Source: Planotetraspora thailandica (GTDB taxonomy: Bacteria; Actinomycetota; Actinomycetes; Streptosporangiales; Streptosporangiaceae). Taken from it: a stretch of 64,000 nt of DNA. The translations under genes and the position numbers were made by a program. The DNA lies in the NCBI RefSeq assembly GCF_016863335.1, contig NZ_BOOR01000031.1, positions 124,001 to 188,000 of the forward strand, read 5' to 3'. How positions within the stretch are numbered: position 1 is the stretch's first letter; every line of letters begins with the position of its first letter. The notes beneath the pieces are model-generated. The model was not told the origin of the DNA and made no database searches. It saw nothing but the letters and a program-made list of their open reading frames with translations. This document shows positions 1-8,544 of this stretch, piece after piece.

Positions 1-2
1 CC

Positions 3-1052
3 GCGTTCGTCGGCATCGTGGTCGCGAACGTCATGCAGGACTACTCGGTGCCGTGGTTCCCGGCCATTCTGATCGGCCTGGCGGTCGGCGCCCTCATCGG
101 CGCCTGGCAGGGCTTCTGGGTGGCGTACGTCGGCGTGCCGGCGTTCATCGTCACCCTGGCCGGCATGATGTTGTTCCGCGGCGGCAACCAGTTCATCGGC
201 AACGCCGACACCATCCCCGTGCCTGAAGGATTCAGGACCATCGGCGCCGGCTTCCTGCCGGAGGTCGGCCCGGACACCGGGTACAACAACCTCACGCTCC
301 TGCTCGGCCTGGTGGTCTGCGTGGCGGTGGTGATCCGGGAGTGGCGGGGCCGCCGCACCCGGCGGGAGATGATGGCCGACGTCGCCCCGATGTGGATCTC
401 GGCGATCCGGATCGTCATCCCCGTCGTCGTGGTGGTGTTCGCGACCCTGCAGTTCGCCGGCGGACGGGTCGGGACCAGCTTCCCGGTCTCCGGAATCATC
501 CTCGGCGTCCTGGTCGTCATCTACGGGTTCGTCACCCGCAACACGGCGGGCGGCCGGCACATCTACGCGGTCGGCGGCAACGCCCGCGCCGCCGAGCTGT
601 CCGGCGTCAAGCTCAAGCGGGTCAACTTCCTCGTGATGATGAACATGTCGGTCCTGGCGGCTCTGGCCGGCATGATCTTCGTCGCCCGTTCGGCCGCCTC
701 CGGGCCGCAGGACGGCATCGGCTGGGAGCTGGACGCGATCGCCGCCGTCTTCGTCGGCGGCGCGGCCGTCTCCGGCGGACTCGGCACGATCAGCGGGTCC
801 ATCGTCGGCGGCCTCGTCATGGCCGTGCTCAACAACGGCTTGCAGCTGATGGGCGTGGGCTCCGACAGGGTGCAGATCATCAAGGGTGTGGTCCTGCTGC
901 TCGCCGTCGCGCTCGACGCCTACAACAAGAAGCAGGGACGTTTCTCCGTCATCGACTCCCTGATGCGCCCGTTCCGCAGGGACGCGGCGCTCAGCCCCGC
1001 GTCTGCCGTCGAAGCGGGCCAGGAAAGCGGCAAAAGTCCGGTAGCCGGCTGA
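3..1052 (+). CDS. Sugar ABC transporter permease (XylH/MmsB type), 5' end outside window
   Basis: Inner-membrane permease of a monosaccharide ABC importer. The frame is already open at base 3, so the true start lies upstream; about 349 residues are visible. The sequence is a run of hydrophobic helices with the glycine-rich conserved end of the family (ELSGVKLKRV, then DAIAAVFVGGAAVSGG and the GSIVGGLVMAVLNNG segment), matching the XylH/RbsC-like permease family. A charged tail follows at the C-terminus. The periplasmic binding protein gene comes 65 bp downstream, across a hairpin. The ATPase (XylG/MmsA type) is presumably just upstream of the window. Family is clear; the sugar is not. Confidence 0.9.
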   Translation, partial: AFVGIVVANVMQDYSVPWFPAILIGLAVGALIGAWQGFWVAYVGVPAFIVTLAGMMLFRGGNQFIGNADTIPVPEGFRTIGAGFLPEVGPDTGYNNLTLLLGLVVCVAVVIREWRGRRTRREMMADVAPMWISAIRIVIPVVVVVFATLQFAGGRVGTSFPVSGIILGVLVVIYGFVTRNTAGGRHIYAVGGNARAAELSGVKLKRVNFLVMMNMSVLAALAGMIFVARSAASGPQDGIGWELDAIAAVFVGGAAVSGGLGTISGSIVGGLVMAVLNNGLQLMGVGSDRVQIIKGVVLLLAVALDAYNKKQGRFSVIDSLMRPFRRDAALSPASAVEAGQESGKSPVAG

Positions 1053-1064
1053 CGGCCACCGTTC

Positions 1065-1096
1065 GACGGGGCGGACGCCTCCGCCCCGTCTTATTT
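1065..1096 (+). terminator. Hairpin plus TTATTT between permease and binding-protein genes
   Basis: A perfect 10-bp stem (GACGGGGCGG at 1065-1074, CCGCCCCGTC at 1081-1090) with a 6-nt loop is followed at once by TTATTT. It has the form of an intrinsic terminator inside the operon. It could reduce read-through, protect the upstream mRNA end, or separate expression of the binding protein from the membrane subunit. Confidence 0.6.
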
Positions 1097-1117
1097 CGAA
1101 GAAGGGCACACCTGAAA

Positions 1118-2230
1118 ATGCGTAACATCCTCGTCAGGGGTGTGGCGGCCGGCGCCATCGCGCTGCTGGCGCTTGCCGGCTGCTCGTCCGAGCGTTCGGG
1201 CGGCGACGCCACTGCCTCCAGCTCGGCCGGCTCCGACAAGGGCTTCCCGGCCAACTCTCTGATCGGCGTCGCCCTCCCGGCGAAGACCTCGGAGAACTGG
1301 GTTCTGGCCGGTGACCTGTTCACCAACGGCCTGAAGGAGGCCGGCTTCCAGTCCGACGTTCAGTACGCCGGCTCCTCCACCACTGTCGCCGACCAGCAGG
1401 CGCAGATCTCGGCCATGGTCACCAAGGGCGCCAAGGTCATCGTCATCGGCGCGACCGACGCCGCTCAGCTGAGCACCCAGGTCGAGGCCGCCAAGCAGGC
1501 CGGTGCGACGGTCATCGCCTACGACCGTCTCATCAAGAACACCCAGGGCGTCGACTACTACGTCGCGTACGACAACTTCAAGGTCGGCGAGCTCCAGGGC
1601 CAGGCCCTGCTCGACGGCATGGCGAAGAAGAAGTCGAGCGGCCCGTACACCATCGAGCTGTTCTCCGGCTCGCAGGACGACAACAACTCGGCGGTGTTCT
1701 TCGACGGCGCGATGAGCGTGCTCAAGCCGAAGATCGACTCGGGTGACGTCGTGGTCGGCTCCGGCCAGACCGACATCAAGCAGACTGCCACCGACGGCTG
1801 GAAGGCCGAGAACGCCCAGCGTCGGATGGACTCTCTGCTGACCTCCACCTACAACGGTGACAAGACGCTGGACGGCGTGCTCTCCCCGAACGACACGCTG
1901 GCCCGCGCCATCATCACCTCGGTCAAGGGCGCCGGCAAGCCGATCCCGGTCGTGACCGGCCAGGACTCCGAGGTCGAGTCGGTCAAGTCGATCATGGCCG
2001 GCGAGCAGTACTCCACGATCAACAAGGACACCCGCAACCTGGTCAAGCAGACCATCCAGATGGTCAAGGACCTGCAGGCCGGTAAGACGCCCGAGGTCAA
2101 CGACACCAAGTCGTACAACAACGGCGTGAAGGTCGTCCCGTCGTTCCTGCTGCCGCCGGTGATCGTGACCAAGGAGAACGCCGCCGAGGCGTACGCCAAC
2201 GACCCCACCCTGGCCCCGCTCACCAAGTAG
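1118..2230 (+). CDS. chvE: Sugar ABC transporter substrate-binding lipoprotein (ChvE/XylF type)
   Basis: Extracytoplasmic sugar receptor of the importer whose permease ends 65 bp upstream. The 370-residue product has a short basic N-terminus, a hydrophobic stretch and the lipobox LAGC near residue 22, then a Ser/Ala/Gly linker, so it should be lipid-anchored. The rest is a type I periplasmic-binding fold, with the conserved core VIVIGATDAAQLSTQ, the DNFKVGELQGQALLDG region and the LSPNDTLARAI segment typical of ChvE/XylF proteins. The start is preceded by a GAAGAAGGG ribosome-binding stretch. ChvE-type proteins bind several aldoses (xylose, glucose, arabinose); which one applies here cannot be read from the sequence. 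Confidence 0.9.
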   Translation: MRNILVRGVAAGAIALLALAGCSSERSGGDATASSSAGSDKGFPANSLIGVALPAKTSENWVLAGDLFTNGLKEAGFQSDVQYAGSSTTVADQQAQISAMVTKGAKVIVIGATDAAQLSTQVEAAKQAGATVIAYDRLIKNTQGVDYYVAYDNFKVGELQGQALLDGMAKKKSSGPYTIELFSGSQDDNNSAVFFDGAMSVLKPKIDSGDVVVGSGQTDIKQTATDGWKAENAQRRMDSLLTSTYNGDKTLDGVLSPNDTLARAIITSVKGAGKPIPVVTGQDSEVESVKSIMAGEQYSTINKDTRNLVKQTIQMVKDLQAGKTPEVNDTKSYNNGVKVVPSFLLPPVIVTKENAAEAYANDPTLAPLTK

Positions 2231-2256
2231 CGGCGCCCGGCCGAAGTCAGGCACCG

Positions 2257-2296
2257 ATGTGGGTCCCCGCAGTGCGGGGACCCACATTCGTTTTTT
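2257..2296 (+). terminator. Strong intrinsic terminator of the sugar operon
   Basis: A perfect 14-bp stem (2257-2270 with 2274-2287, loop AGT) is followed after TCG by six T residues at 2291-2296. It lies 27 bp after the binding-protein stop. The U-tract faces only the plus strand, so it ends the sugar operon rather than the convergent transporter gene. Confidence 0.95.
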
Positions 2297-2311
2297 CGGG
2301 GGGTGAGCAGG

Positions 2312-3853
2312 TCAGGCGGCCCCGGTGAGGCTGCGTACCGCGAGGCCCAGCCCGAGCACGATGACGACGCAGGCGGTGGCGACCGGTGCCAGCGCCGACC
2401 AGCGGGCCGTCAGGCCGTGGCTCCCGACGGCGATGCGGTCGAGCCTTCCCGCCAGCCTGACCAGCAGCAGCCCGGTGACGGTGAGCGTGGCGGCCATCCC
2501 GACGCCGTAGGCGAAGACGAGTGCGATCCCGAACCAGGTACGGCCGAGCGCGATGGCACCCAGCAGGACGACGAGCGCTGACGGGCTGGGCACCAGGCCT
2601 CCGGCCACCCCCATGCCCACCAGTCCGCGTCGCGAGCCCCCTTCCCGCACGTGACCGACCCGCTCCCGCTCCAGCAGGGCAACCCGGCCGCCCTCCGCAC
2701 CCGCGTGCCCGTGCCCGTGACCGTGTCCATGTCCGTGACCGTGTCCATGCCCGTGGCCATGCCCGTGACCGTGGTGCTCCCCGCTACGACGGGCCCGCCA
2801 GGCGGACCTCAGCAGACCCGCGCCGATGACGGCGATCAGCAGACCGCTGGCCAAGCCGAGCCGGCCGAGCAACGACTCGCCGGTGAGGGTGGAGAAGACG
2901 GTCAGCAGCAGGCCGGCCACGAGAACGCCGAGCGTGTGGGTGACGGTCACGGTGGCGCCGACGACCAGCGCGTCCCGTGGACGGCCTCGCCGCCCGGCCA
3001 GGTAGGCCGCCATGATGGTCTTGCCGTGTCCTGGGGCGAGCGCGTGACCGGCGCCGAGCAGCGTGGCCAGCAGAACGGCCAGCAGGCCCAGCGGCACGGT
3101 CAGCGACTCGGTGCCGACCAGCCTGGTGAACGTGTCGTCCAGGGCGGCCAGCACGTCCCCGACCGGCCCGCCGCCCGTCAGCGGCGGCGCGACCGCCACG
3201 GATCCGGCCCCGGGGACGACGCTCAGTTCCGCCGTACGCTGGTCGAGCGGGCTCGCCAGGAGGTCACCGGGGTAGCCGCGCAGTTCCTTGCTGACGCTCA
3301 CACCGGGAACGGACGACCGCGCCAGCCGTGCCCCGCCTGCGGACACCGCCGTGATCTCCCGCCAGCCCAGCCGGTCGGCGAGGAAGCCGTCCCTGAACCC
3401 GACCGTTCCCCGCGTCACCACCGACACCGACAGCCGGCAGGTCAGGCGGCTGATCTCCAGCCCGCCCTGTCCGGGTTCGTAGACGAAGCCGGCCTCGGAG
3501 ACCCGCCACGGCGTCGCCGTCCCGTTGACCGTCAGGCGCTGCGCGGCGGCGAGCTCGCCGCACCGGGCGGTGCCGTACGACGATCGTTCGGCGTCGGACA
3601 CCGTGCCCGACCGGTCGGCGTCCACCGTGGAGCGGGCCTGGAGGGTGGGCAGCTCGGCGCTGTCCACGATCGCCAGGTTCTCCACCTCGTCCGGAGTGAT
3701 CCGCAGGCCGTTGTAGTGGTTGACGGTGAAGTTGCCCAAGGGGTGCATGGACGCGGCCCGGGCGGCCGCAGGGGTCGCGGCGAGCGTCGCGCATATCGCC
3801 AGGCCGGACAGGGCCGCGGCGACCGCCGTCCTGACAACCCTTCCGTGCCTCAT
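2312..3853 (-). CDS. NicO/HupE-like nickel/cobalt transporter with His-Gly repeat loop
   Basis: Probable metal (Ni2+/Co2+) membrane transporter, 513 residues. The N-terminus has a signal-like segment ending near AAARA, then a roughly 180-residue extracytoplasmic domain starting MHPLGNFTVNHYNGL. The transmembrane half carries the family's GAGHALAPGHGKTIMAAYL motif. A long His-Gly repeat (about a dozen HG pairs, DNA 2697-2785) lies in a loop between helices, followed by GxxPSPSALVVLLGA. The histidine loop fits metal capture. The gene is last in an operon and overlaps the TPR gene by ATGA at 3850-3853. The repeat is coded by near-identical hexamers and could vary in length between strains. The metal is inferred from the family. 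Confidence 0.85.
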   Translation of the reverse strand: MRHGRVVRTAVAAALSGLAICATLAATPAAARAASMHPLGNFTVNHYNGLRITPDEVENLAIVDSAELPTLQARSTVDADRSGTVSDAERSSYGTARCGELAAAQRLTVNGTATPWRVSEAGFVYEPGQGGLEISRLTCRLSVSVVTRGTVGFRDGFLADRLGWREITAVSAGGARLARSSVPGVSVSKELRGYPGDLLASPLDQRTAELSVVPGAGSVAVAPPLTGGGPVGDVLAALDDTFTRLVGTESLTVPLGLLAVLLATLLGAGHALAPGHGKTIMAAYLAGRRGRPRDALVVGATVTVTHTLGVLVAGLLLTVFSTLTGESLLGRLGLASGLLIAVIGAGLLRSAWRARRSGEHHGHGHGHGHGHGHGHGHGHGHGHAGAEGGRVALLERERVGHVREGGSRRGLVGMGVAGGLVPSPSALVVLLGAIALGRTWFGIALVFAYGVGMAATLTVTGLLLVRLAGRLDRIAVGSHGLTARWSALAPVATACVVIVLGLGLAVRSLTGAA

Positions 3854-5145
3854 GACAACCTCGCCAGCGCCGGAAGATCAGGGGAGAACGCCGGATCGAT
3901 GTCACGGACCATGGCCGCGGATTTCCGGGCTTCCTCGCCCATGCCGAGCGAACGCTCGATCTCCGCGCGGTGGTGATGGAGCAGCGCGTTGCGCCAGCCG
4001 GTGGCGGTGGCCTCGCGCGCGTACGGCAACGCCTCCCGGTCGCGGCCGTCGCGGTGCAAGGCCCAGGCCAGGGCGTCGGCCGCGACCACGTTGGGGTTGC
4101 GGGCGTACTCGGCCCGGGCGTGCTCCACCGCCCGTGCGGGAGAGCCATGGTCGGCCTCGTACTCGGCCCAGGTCAGGTCGTCCTTGACCCCTGCCTCTTT
4201 CATGAGGTCCCGTTGTGCGCGCAGCAGCGCCCACTGCTCCCCCGGGTCCCTGCCCGCCGCGGACAGCACCTCGCCGTACTCGGTGACGTACTGAGCGAGG
4301 GGCAACCGGGCGACCACGGTGGCGTAGAGATCGGCGGCCTCGGCCGGCCGGCCGCTGAGCGCGGCGGCCCGGGCGGTTCCGGCGAGAGCGGGGGTGAAGT
4401 CGGGGGCGGCCTCCAGCGCGAGACGGTATTGCTTCGTGGCACCTTTCAGATCACCGGAGTGCAGGGCCAGCTCTCCCAGGTAGTGGCGGCAGTAGGCGAT
4501 GTCGGCAGGCGAGAACGCGTCGCCGAGGGCCCGCTCCAGCATGCGGCGGGCCGCGGCCCGGTCACCGTGGAGCTCGGCGTCGTAGGACGCCCGGGTGAAG
4601 GCCGCGACGCCGGGGTGCAGGGCCATCATCCTGTCGATCGCCCGCGTCGCCTCGCCATACCGGCCGAGCTGGGTGTAGGCGTCGGCCAGCACCGCTTGGG
4701 CGTCCACGCCGTAGGGGTTGGCGGCCTCCGACACTCGGGCCAGCCGTACGGCCTCGGCGAAGTCGTGACGACCGGCGGCCAGGGCGGCCTGGCCGGTCAG
4801 CGCGGCGAAGTTGCCGGGGCGCAAGGCGACGGAACGGGCCAGCGCCTGCTCGGCGCGGGGATAGAAGGACGGGTCGGCGGTCAGGCGGGCCTGCTGCACG
4901 TAGGCGGAGCCGAGCTGTGCCCAGGCCTGGTGGTCGTCGGGCAGACGCTGGAGCCGGGCGGTGAGCGCCCGGATCGCGTCCTTGAGCGAGGTGGCCAAGA
5001 CCGGGTTCTCGCCGGTCTGGTAGGCGGCCCCGACGACGACGGTCGGTGACTGCCGGTCGCCGGGGATGAGGGCGGCCCCCACGGTCAGAACGGAGGCCAG
5101 GCCCAGCACGGCGGCGACGATCCGGACTTTCGCGGAATTCTTCAC
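3850..5145 (-). CDS. Exported TPR-repeat protein
   Basis: A 431-residue protein with a cleavable or anchoring N-terminal hydrophobic segment (about residues 8-27) followed by many tetratricopeptide-like helical repeats, for example AWAQLGSAYVQQARL and ALTGQAALAAGRHDFAEAVRLA. TPR domains bind other proteins. No catalytic motif is visible. It is the middle gene between the DUF4331 gene (57 bp from its start) and the NicO transporter (4-bp overlap), so the three are very likely co-transcribed. Its job may be to scaffold or hold the DUF4331 protein at the membrane, which is inference only. Confidence 0.75.
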   Translation of the reverse strand: MKNSAKVRIVAAVLGLASVLTVGAALIPGDRQSPTVVVGAAYQTGENPVLATSLKDAIRALTARLQRLPDDHQAWAQLGSAYVQQARLTADPSFYPRAEQALARSVALRPGNFAALTGQAALAAGRHDFAEAVRLARVSEAANPYGVDAQAVLADAYTQLGRYGEATRAIDRMMALHPGVAAFTRASYDAELHGDRAAARRMLERALGDAFSPADIAYCRHYLGELALHSGDLKGATKQYRLALEAAPDFTPALAGTARAAALSGRPAEAADLYATVVARLPLAQYVTEYGEVLSAAGRDPGEQWALLRAQRDLMKEAGVKDDLTWAEYEADHGSPARAVEHARAEYARNPNVVAADALAWALHRDGRDREALPYAREATATGWRNALLHHHRAEIERSLGMGEEARKSAAMVRDIDPAFSPDLPALARLS

Positions 5146-5202
5146 GGTGATCCCCTAAGGACTGGGCGTGGGACCCGGGAGTACCGGGTCCCGCGCCTCA
5201 GG

Positions 5203-6585
5203 TCAGCGGGCGTTGACGGACGTGTTGCCGGGCAGCGGGATGTAGGGGAACTGCGCGGTGAACGGCTTGTCGTTCTGGTTCACCTTGTCGCCGGCCGCAA
5301 GGGCGTCGACGAGCTTGCCGGTCTGGGCGGCGCCGGCCATCGCCTGGAGAGCGATGTCGATCACGTCGTCGCCGAGGCGGCGGCCGTTCGGGAAGCCCTG
5401 CAGGTCGCCGGCGAGCACGCCGAGCCGGTTCGGGCCGGCCGTGGGCGGGATGGCCATGTTCAGCCGCAGCATCTCCGAGGGACGCAGCTTGCCCGCGTCC
5501 TTGTTGAGGATCTGCGAGTTGAGGTCGGCCTTGATCGGCCCGTTGGCCTTGGCGATGCCGGTCAGGAAGATCTCGACCAGGTCGGTGCGGGGGGTCTTCG
5601 GCGCCTTGAGGCCGTAGATGGCCTCGAGGAGCTTGGGCACCTCAGGGTTGGTGACGCGCTTGACGACGGCCGGGACGTCGGCGTCCTTGTGCGGGGGCAG
5701 CGCGTTGAACGCGTCCTTCAGCGCCGCCGGGACGACGACCTCGTTGACCAGTGGCTGGCCCAGACGCGAGACCTGGACGTAGCCCTTCGGGCTCCACTTG
5801 TCCACGGTCGACCAGACGCCGATCACCGAGTTGCGGCCGACGTTCCCGCGCAGGGCGACATCCTTCTTGGGCACCTGCAGGGCCAGGCTGTGCACGTTGT
5901 AGCCCTTGAAGGTGTCCTGGCCGACCTCGGACAGGTTGCCGCCGTAGAGCAGGTCGAAGACCCGCAGGTCGGCGAAGAACGCCTCGTCGGCCTGTCCGGC
6001 GAACGCCTTGCCGCCACCGGGCAGAGTCTTGATCGACTGGGCGCGCAGCGTGCAGTAGCGCGGCATGGAGGCGGGGCCGGTGTTGCTCGGGGCCACGATG
6101 CCGCTCGAGGTCAGGGTCCGCGTCCCCGCGTGGGTGATCTTCTTGAGCGTGTAACGCTGCTTGAACAGCAGGTTCGGGTCGTTCAGCGAGGTGACGGGAC
6201 CGTTGTTGTAGAGGAAGGAGCTCGTGCCGCGCCTGTCCTCGTTGCGGAAGGTCCACTGGTAGGTGACGTCGGGCTTCGCGTCGCCGTTGTTGTCGATCTT
6301 GATGGAGTACCGCGAGTTGGTGTCGAACTGGTAGAAGTTCGGCCCGCCGGTCGGCTCCTCGAACGGGATGAAGTTGGCCATCAAGGTGACGGTGTCGGGC
6401 TTGTCCGGGCTGACGAAGGCGTACACGTCGGTGTTGTCGTTCCGGGGGTCGCCCGCGATCATGGGGGCCTCACGGTGCGAGGACGCCGCGCCGCTCTCCG
6501 GTCGAAGCAGGGCGAGAGAGGACGCGGCCAGCGCGCCTGCCATGCCGAGGGCGACGAGGACGCGCCGGTTGGTTCGCAGCTCCAT
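5203..6585 (-). CDS. Secreted DUF4331 family protein
   Basis: A 460-residue exported protein of unknown function. The start is set at the ATG at 6585, preceded by AAAGGA at a suitable distance; an upstream in-frame start would add 11 poorly conserved residues. A signal peptide covers about residues 8-34, and the mature part begins with the SSHREAPMIAGDPRNDNTDV signature of DUF4331, followed by DKPDTVTLMANFIPFEEP. It leads the DUF4331-TPR-NicO operon. The conserved His/Asp residues near the mature N-terminus could bind metal, which would suit the neighbour transporter, but this is inference. Confidence 0.85.
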   Translation of the reverse strand: MELRTNRRVLVALGMAGALAASSLALLRPESGAASSHREAPMIAGDPRNDNTDVYAFVSPDKPDTVTLMANFIPFEEPTGGPNFYQFDTNSRYSIKIDNNGDAKPDVTYQWTFRNEDRRGTSSFLYNNGPVTSLNDPNLLFKQRYTLKKITHAGTRTLTSSGIVAPSNTGPASMPRYCTLRAQSIKTLPGGGKAFAGQADEAFFADLRVFDLLYGGNLSEVGQDTFKGYNVHSLALQVPKKDVALRGNVGRNSVIGVWSTVDKWSPKGYVQVSRLGQPLVNEVVVPAALKDAFNALPPHKDADVPAVVKRVTNPEVPKLLEAIYGLKAPKTPRTDLVEIFLTGIAKANGPIKADLNSQILNKDAGKLRPSEMLRLNMAIPPTAGPNRLGVLAGDLQGFPNGRRLGDDVIDIALQAMAGAAQTGKLVDALAAGDKVNQNDKPFTAQFPYIPLPGNTSVNAR

Positions 6586-6987
6586 TGTCTGCTGGGTCCT
6601 TTCGGCTCCCGGCCACATGAGTAGCCGGTCTGTGACTTGCGGGAAGAAAGGATCCGGCCGGATTCCCGTCAGTCATTCGTCGCCGGGGTGCACGCGGATT
6701 GGCCCATGTTTGGTCGACTTTCCGATGAATCTGGACAACAGGTGCTGGCGCTGGTGAAGGCGACGATCTGGAGATCCGAAGTCCGTACCGGCCCTGGACC
6801 CCGCGAGGTGTGCGCTATCGCTGACGGCGGCGAGCAGCAACTGCGTGCCGGCGCCCGACGCGGTCTGCCTGCTCAACGCCCGCGGTCGCACTGCCGGGCG
6901 GCTGACCGAGGGCATGCTCGAATGGCGCCTGGCCGCCCTCCCCGTCCAGATCGATGCTGCGTGACCAACCGCGAGACGCTCGTCAGA
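6586..6987. other. 400-bp region without an intact gene; possible gene remnant
   Basis: Between the DUF4331 promoter side and the convergent end of the MerR gene no intact gene was found. In the plus strand at 6785-6964 an open frame without a start reads ...DAVCLLNARGRTAGRLTEGMLEW.. and stops at 6962-6964. This weakly resembles the N-terminal domain of D-isomer hydroxyacid dehydrogenases (NARG followed by a TAE-type helix). The match is short and may be chance. The promoter of the DUF4331 operon should lie near 6590-6700, but no convincing hexamers were picked out. Confidence 0.3.
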
Positions 6988-7380
6988 TCATGACGTGGCC
7001 CTGCTCTCGGCGTTCGCTGCCTTGACGCTGAGAACCGTGTCGAGGTAGTCGGCGATTGCGTCTCTGTTGCGGGTCAGGAACTCGATGCGTTCGGACAGCC
7101 GAGCTTGTTCGCGTTGCAGTGTGGTGATCATTTCGGATGTCACGTCGGGGACGTAAATGGTCTGCGGCTTGTCCAGGCACGGCAGGAGCTGCTGAATGAT
7201 TCGGGTCGGCAGTCCGGCGTCGAGCAGTCCCTTGATCTGCAGCACGACGTCCACATGTGACTCTTTGTACTCACGGTAACCGTTGAGGGCGCGGCTGGCT
7301 ATGATCAGCCCCTGCTCCTCGTAGTAGCGCAGTAGCCGGCGGGATACGCCGGTACGCTCCGCGAGCTCTCCGATTCTCAT
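6988..7380 (-). CDS. MerR family transcriptional regulator
   Basis: A 130-residue DNA-binding regulator. The N-terminus is a textbook MerR winged helix (MRIGELAERTGVSRRLLRYYEEQGLI, then GYREYKE), followed by a dimerising coiled coil (LQREQARLSERIEFLTRNRDAI). No cysteine cluster typical of metal sensors is present, so the inducer is more likely organic or redox. It is divergent from the LLM oxidoreductase at 7549, and an operator-like promoter with an over-long spacer lies between them at 7398-7428. Regulation of that neighbour is therefore the best prediction. Confidence 0.9.
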   Translation of the reverse strand: MRIGELAERTGVSRRLLRYYEEQGLIIASRALNGYREYKESHVDVVLQIKGLLDAGLPTRIIQQLLPCLDKPQTIYVPDVTSEMITTLQREQARLSERIEFLTRNRDAIADYLDTVLSVKAANAESRATS

Positions 7381-7397
7381 GTGCTCAAGCCTACGCC

Positions 7398-7428
7398 TTG
7401 ACCTTCACATCAATGTGAGTGTTTAAGA
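7398..7428 (+). promoter_or_regulatory. MerR-type promoter/operator
   Basis: A -35 element TTGACC (7398-7403) and a -10-like TTAAGA (7423-7428) are separated by 19 bp, the long spacing characteristic of MerR-controlled promoters. Inside the spacer is the perfect inverted repeat TCACAT-CA-ATGTGA (7406-7419). It reads toward the LLM oxidoreductase gene and lies 17 bp upstream of the merR-like gene's start. Confidence 0.75.
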
Positions 7429-7548
7429 CTCGCTGGGTGGTCCGAGAACGGCCGAGATCTGCACTCTGCCTGGTAAGCGGGGTAGGAGTGAGGCTCGGCT
7501 CAGTTCCTGCGGCGGCCACGACATTCACGACTACATGGAAGGTCTCAA

Positions 7549-8484
7549 ATGAGACTTGGACTTCGTCTGCCCCAGAGATTGGGAACCGACCTACAACACG
7601 ACGTGGTCGAAGCAGCCAGAACGGCCGAAGCGGCCGGGTACGCCAGTTTGTGGACGTACGAACGGCTGCTCTTCCCGGAGACACCCGCCGAACCATATGC
7701 CCCGCCGAACGTGCCGTGGCCGGAAACCCAGCGGCAGGCCGCCGACTCCATGGCAGTCCTCACGGCAGCGGCGGTGGCGACCGAACAGGTGCGCCTCGGT
7801 ACTGCCGTTCTGGTCGCCGGACTTCACACACCCGTCCAGCTGGCGAAGCAGCTGGCCACGATCGATCAGATCAGCGGCGGCCGCGTTATCGCGGGTATGG
7901 GCACCGGCTGGTCCACCGACGAATTCCAGGCCGCTGGCGCCACCCGAGCGGATCGCGGCCGCTTCCTCGACGAGACGCTGGACGTCTTCGATGCCGTGTG
8001 GGGGCCGGACCCGGTGAACTTCCGGAGTCCTCGCGTAGTCATCGACAACGCCTCGGTCCTGCCCAAGCCCGTTTCGAAAATCCCTGTGATGCTGGGCGGC
8101 GGTGGCAGCGCCAAGGCCGTGCAGCGCATGGCCAAACGCGCAGACGGCTGGCTGCCGTTCCTGACCGTGCCGGGCCCGGAAGGAGCCGCAGAACTGCGCG
8201 CAAGCTGGGACCGTATCCGGGAAATGGCTTCTGAGTATGGCCGGGACACAAGCCTGATGGAGATGGTCGTGGTGGGAAACGTCACCTTCACCGACCGTCC
8301 GGCAGGACCTGACCGATCGCCGTTCGTCGGCACTGTCGACCAGATCATGGACGACATCCACACGGCCGCAGAGGCCGGCGCAGACGAGCTCATCGTGGAT
8401 CTGAATCTGCAGGACTGGTTCACCAGCACTCGGCAGATGCTTGAGACGGCGGTGGAGATCCGCGAACGGGCCGCAGCCTCATGA
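7549..8484 (+). CDS. LLM class F420-dependent oxidoreductase
   Basis: A 311-residue TIM-barrel flavin/F420-dependent oxidoreductase of the luciferase-like superfamily. Recognisable segments are MRLGLRLPQ, the AEAAGYASLWTYERL helix, VRLGTAVLVAGLHTPVQLAKQLATID, GRVIAGMGTGWSTDEFQAAG, and IPVMLGGGGSAKAVQRMAKRADGWLP. A GGAAGG ribosome site sits 5 bp before the ATG. It stands alone behind the MerR-type promoter, so it may reduce an electrophilic compound sensed by the MerR protein. The substrate cannot be told from the sequence. Confidence 0.9.
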   Translation: MRLGLRLPQRLGTDLQHDVVEAARTAEAAGYASLWTYERLLFPETPAEPYAPPNVPWPETQRQAADSMAVLTAAAVATEQVRLGTAVLVAGLHTPVQLAKQLATIDQISGGRVIAGMGTGWSTDEFQAAGATRADRGRFLDETLDVFDAVWGPDPVNFRSPRVVIDNASVLPKPVSKIPVMLGGGGSAKAVQRMAKRADGWLPFLTVPGPEGAAELRASWDRIREMASEYGRDTSLMEMVVVGNVTFTDRPAGPDRSPFVGTVDQIMDDIHTAAEAGADELIVDLNLQDWFTSTRQMLETAVEIRERAAAS

Positions 8485-8544
8485 CCGATGTTGCCAACGC
8501 CGGAGACGGCGAGACGCCTCTGCCCGGGACGCCGCCGGCGTTCG

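Noticed and set aside
2697-2785. Short tandem repeats that could suggest a CRISPR or satellite
   Set aside because: They are hexamer-type repeats inside a reading frame and encode the His-Gly loop of the transporter.
2651-3976. Long plus-strand frame opposite the NicO transporter
   Set aside because: Antisense shadow of the transporter and the end of the TPR gene; low-complexity translation without motifs.
8496-8542. AACGCCGG/CCGGCGTT inverted repeat between the LLM and acyl-CoA dehydrogenase genes as a terminator
   Set aside because: The loop is over 30 nt and part of the structure enters the stop region of the dehydrogenase gene; not convincing.
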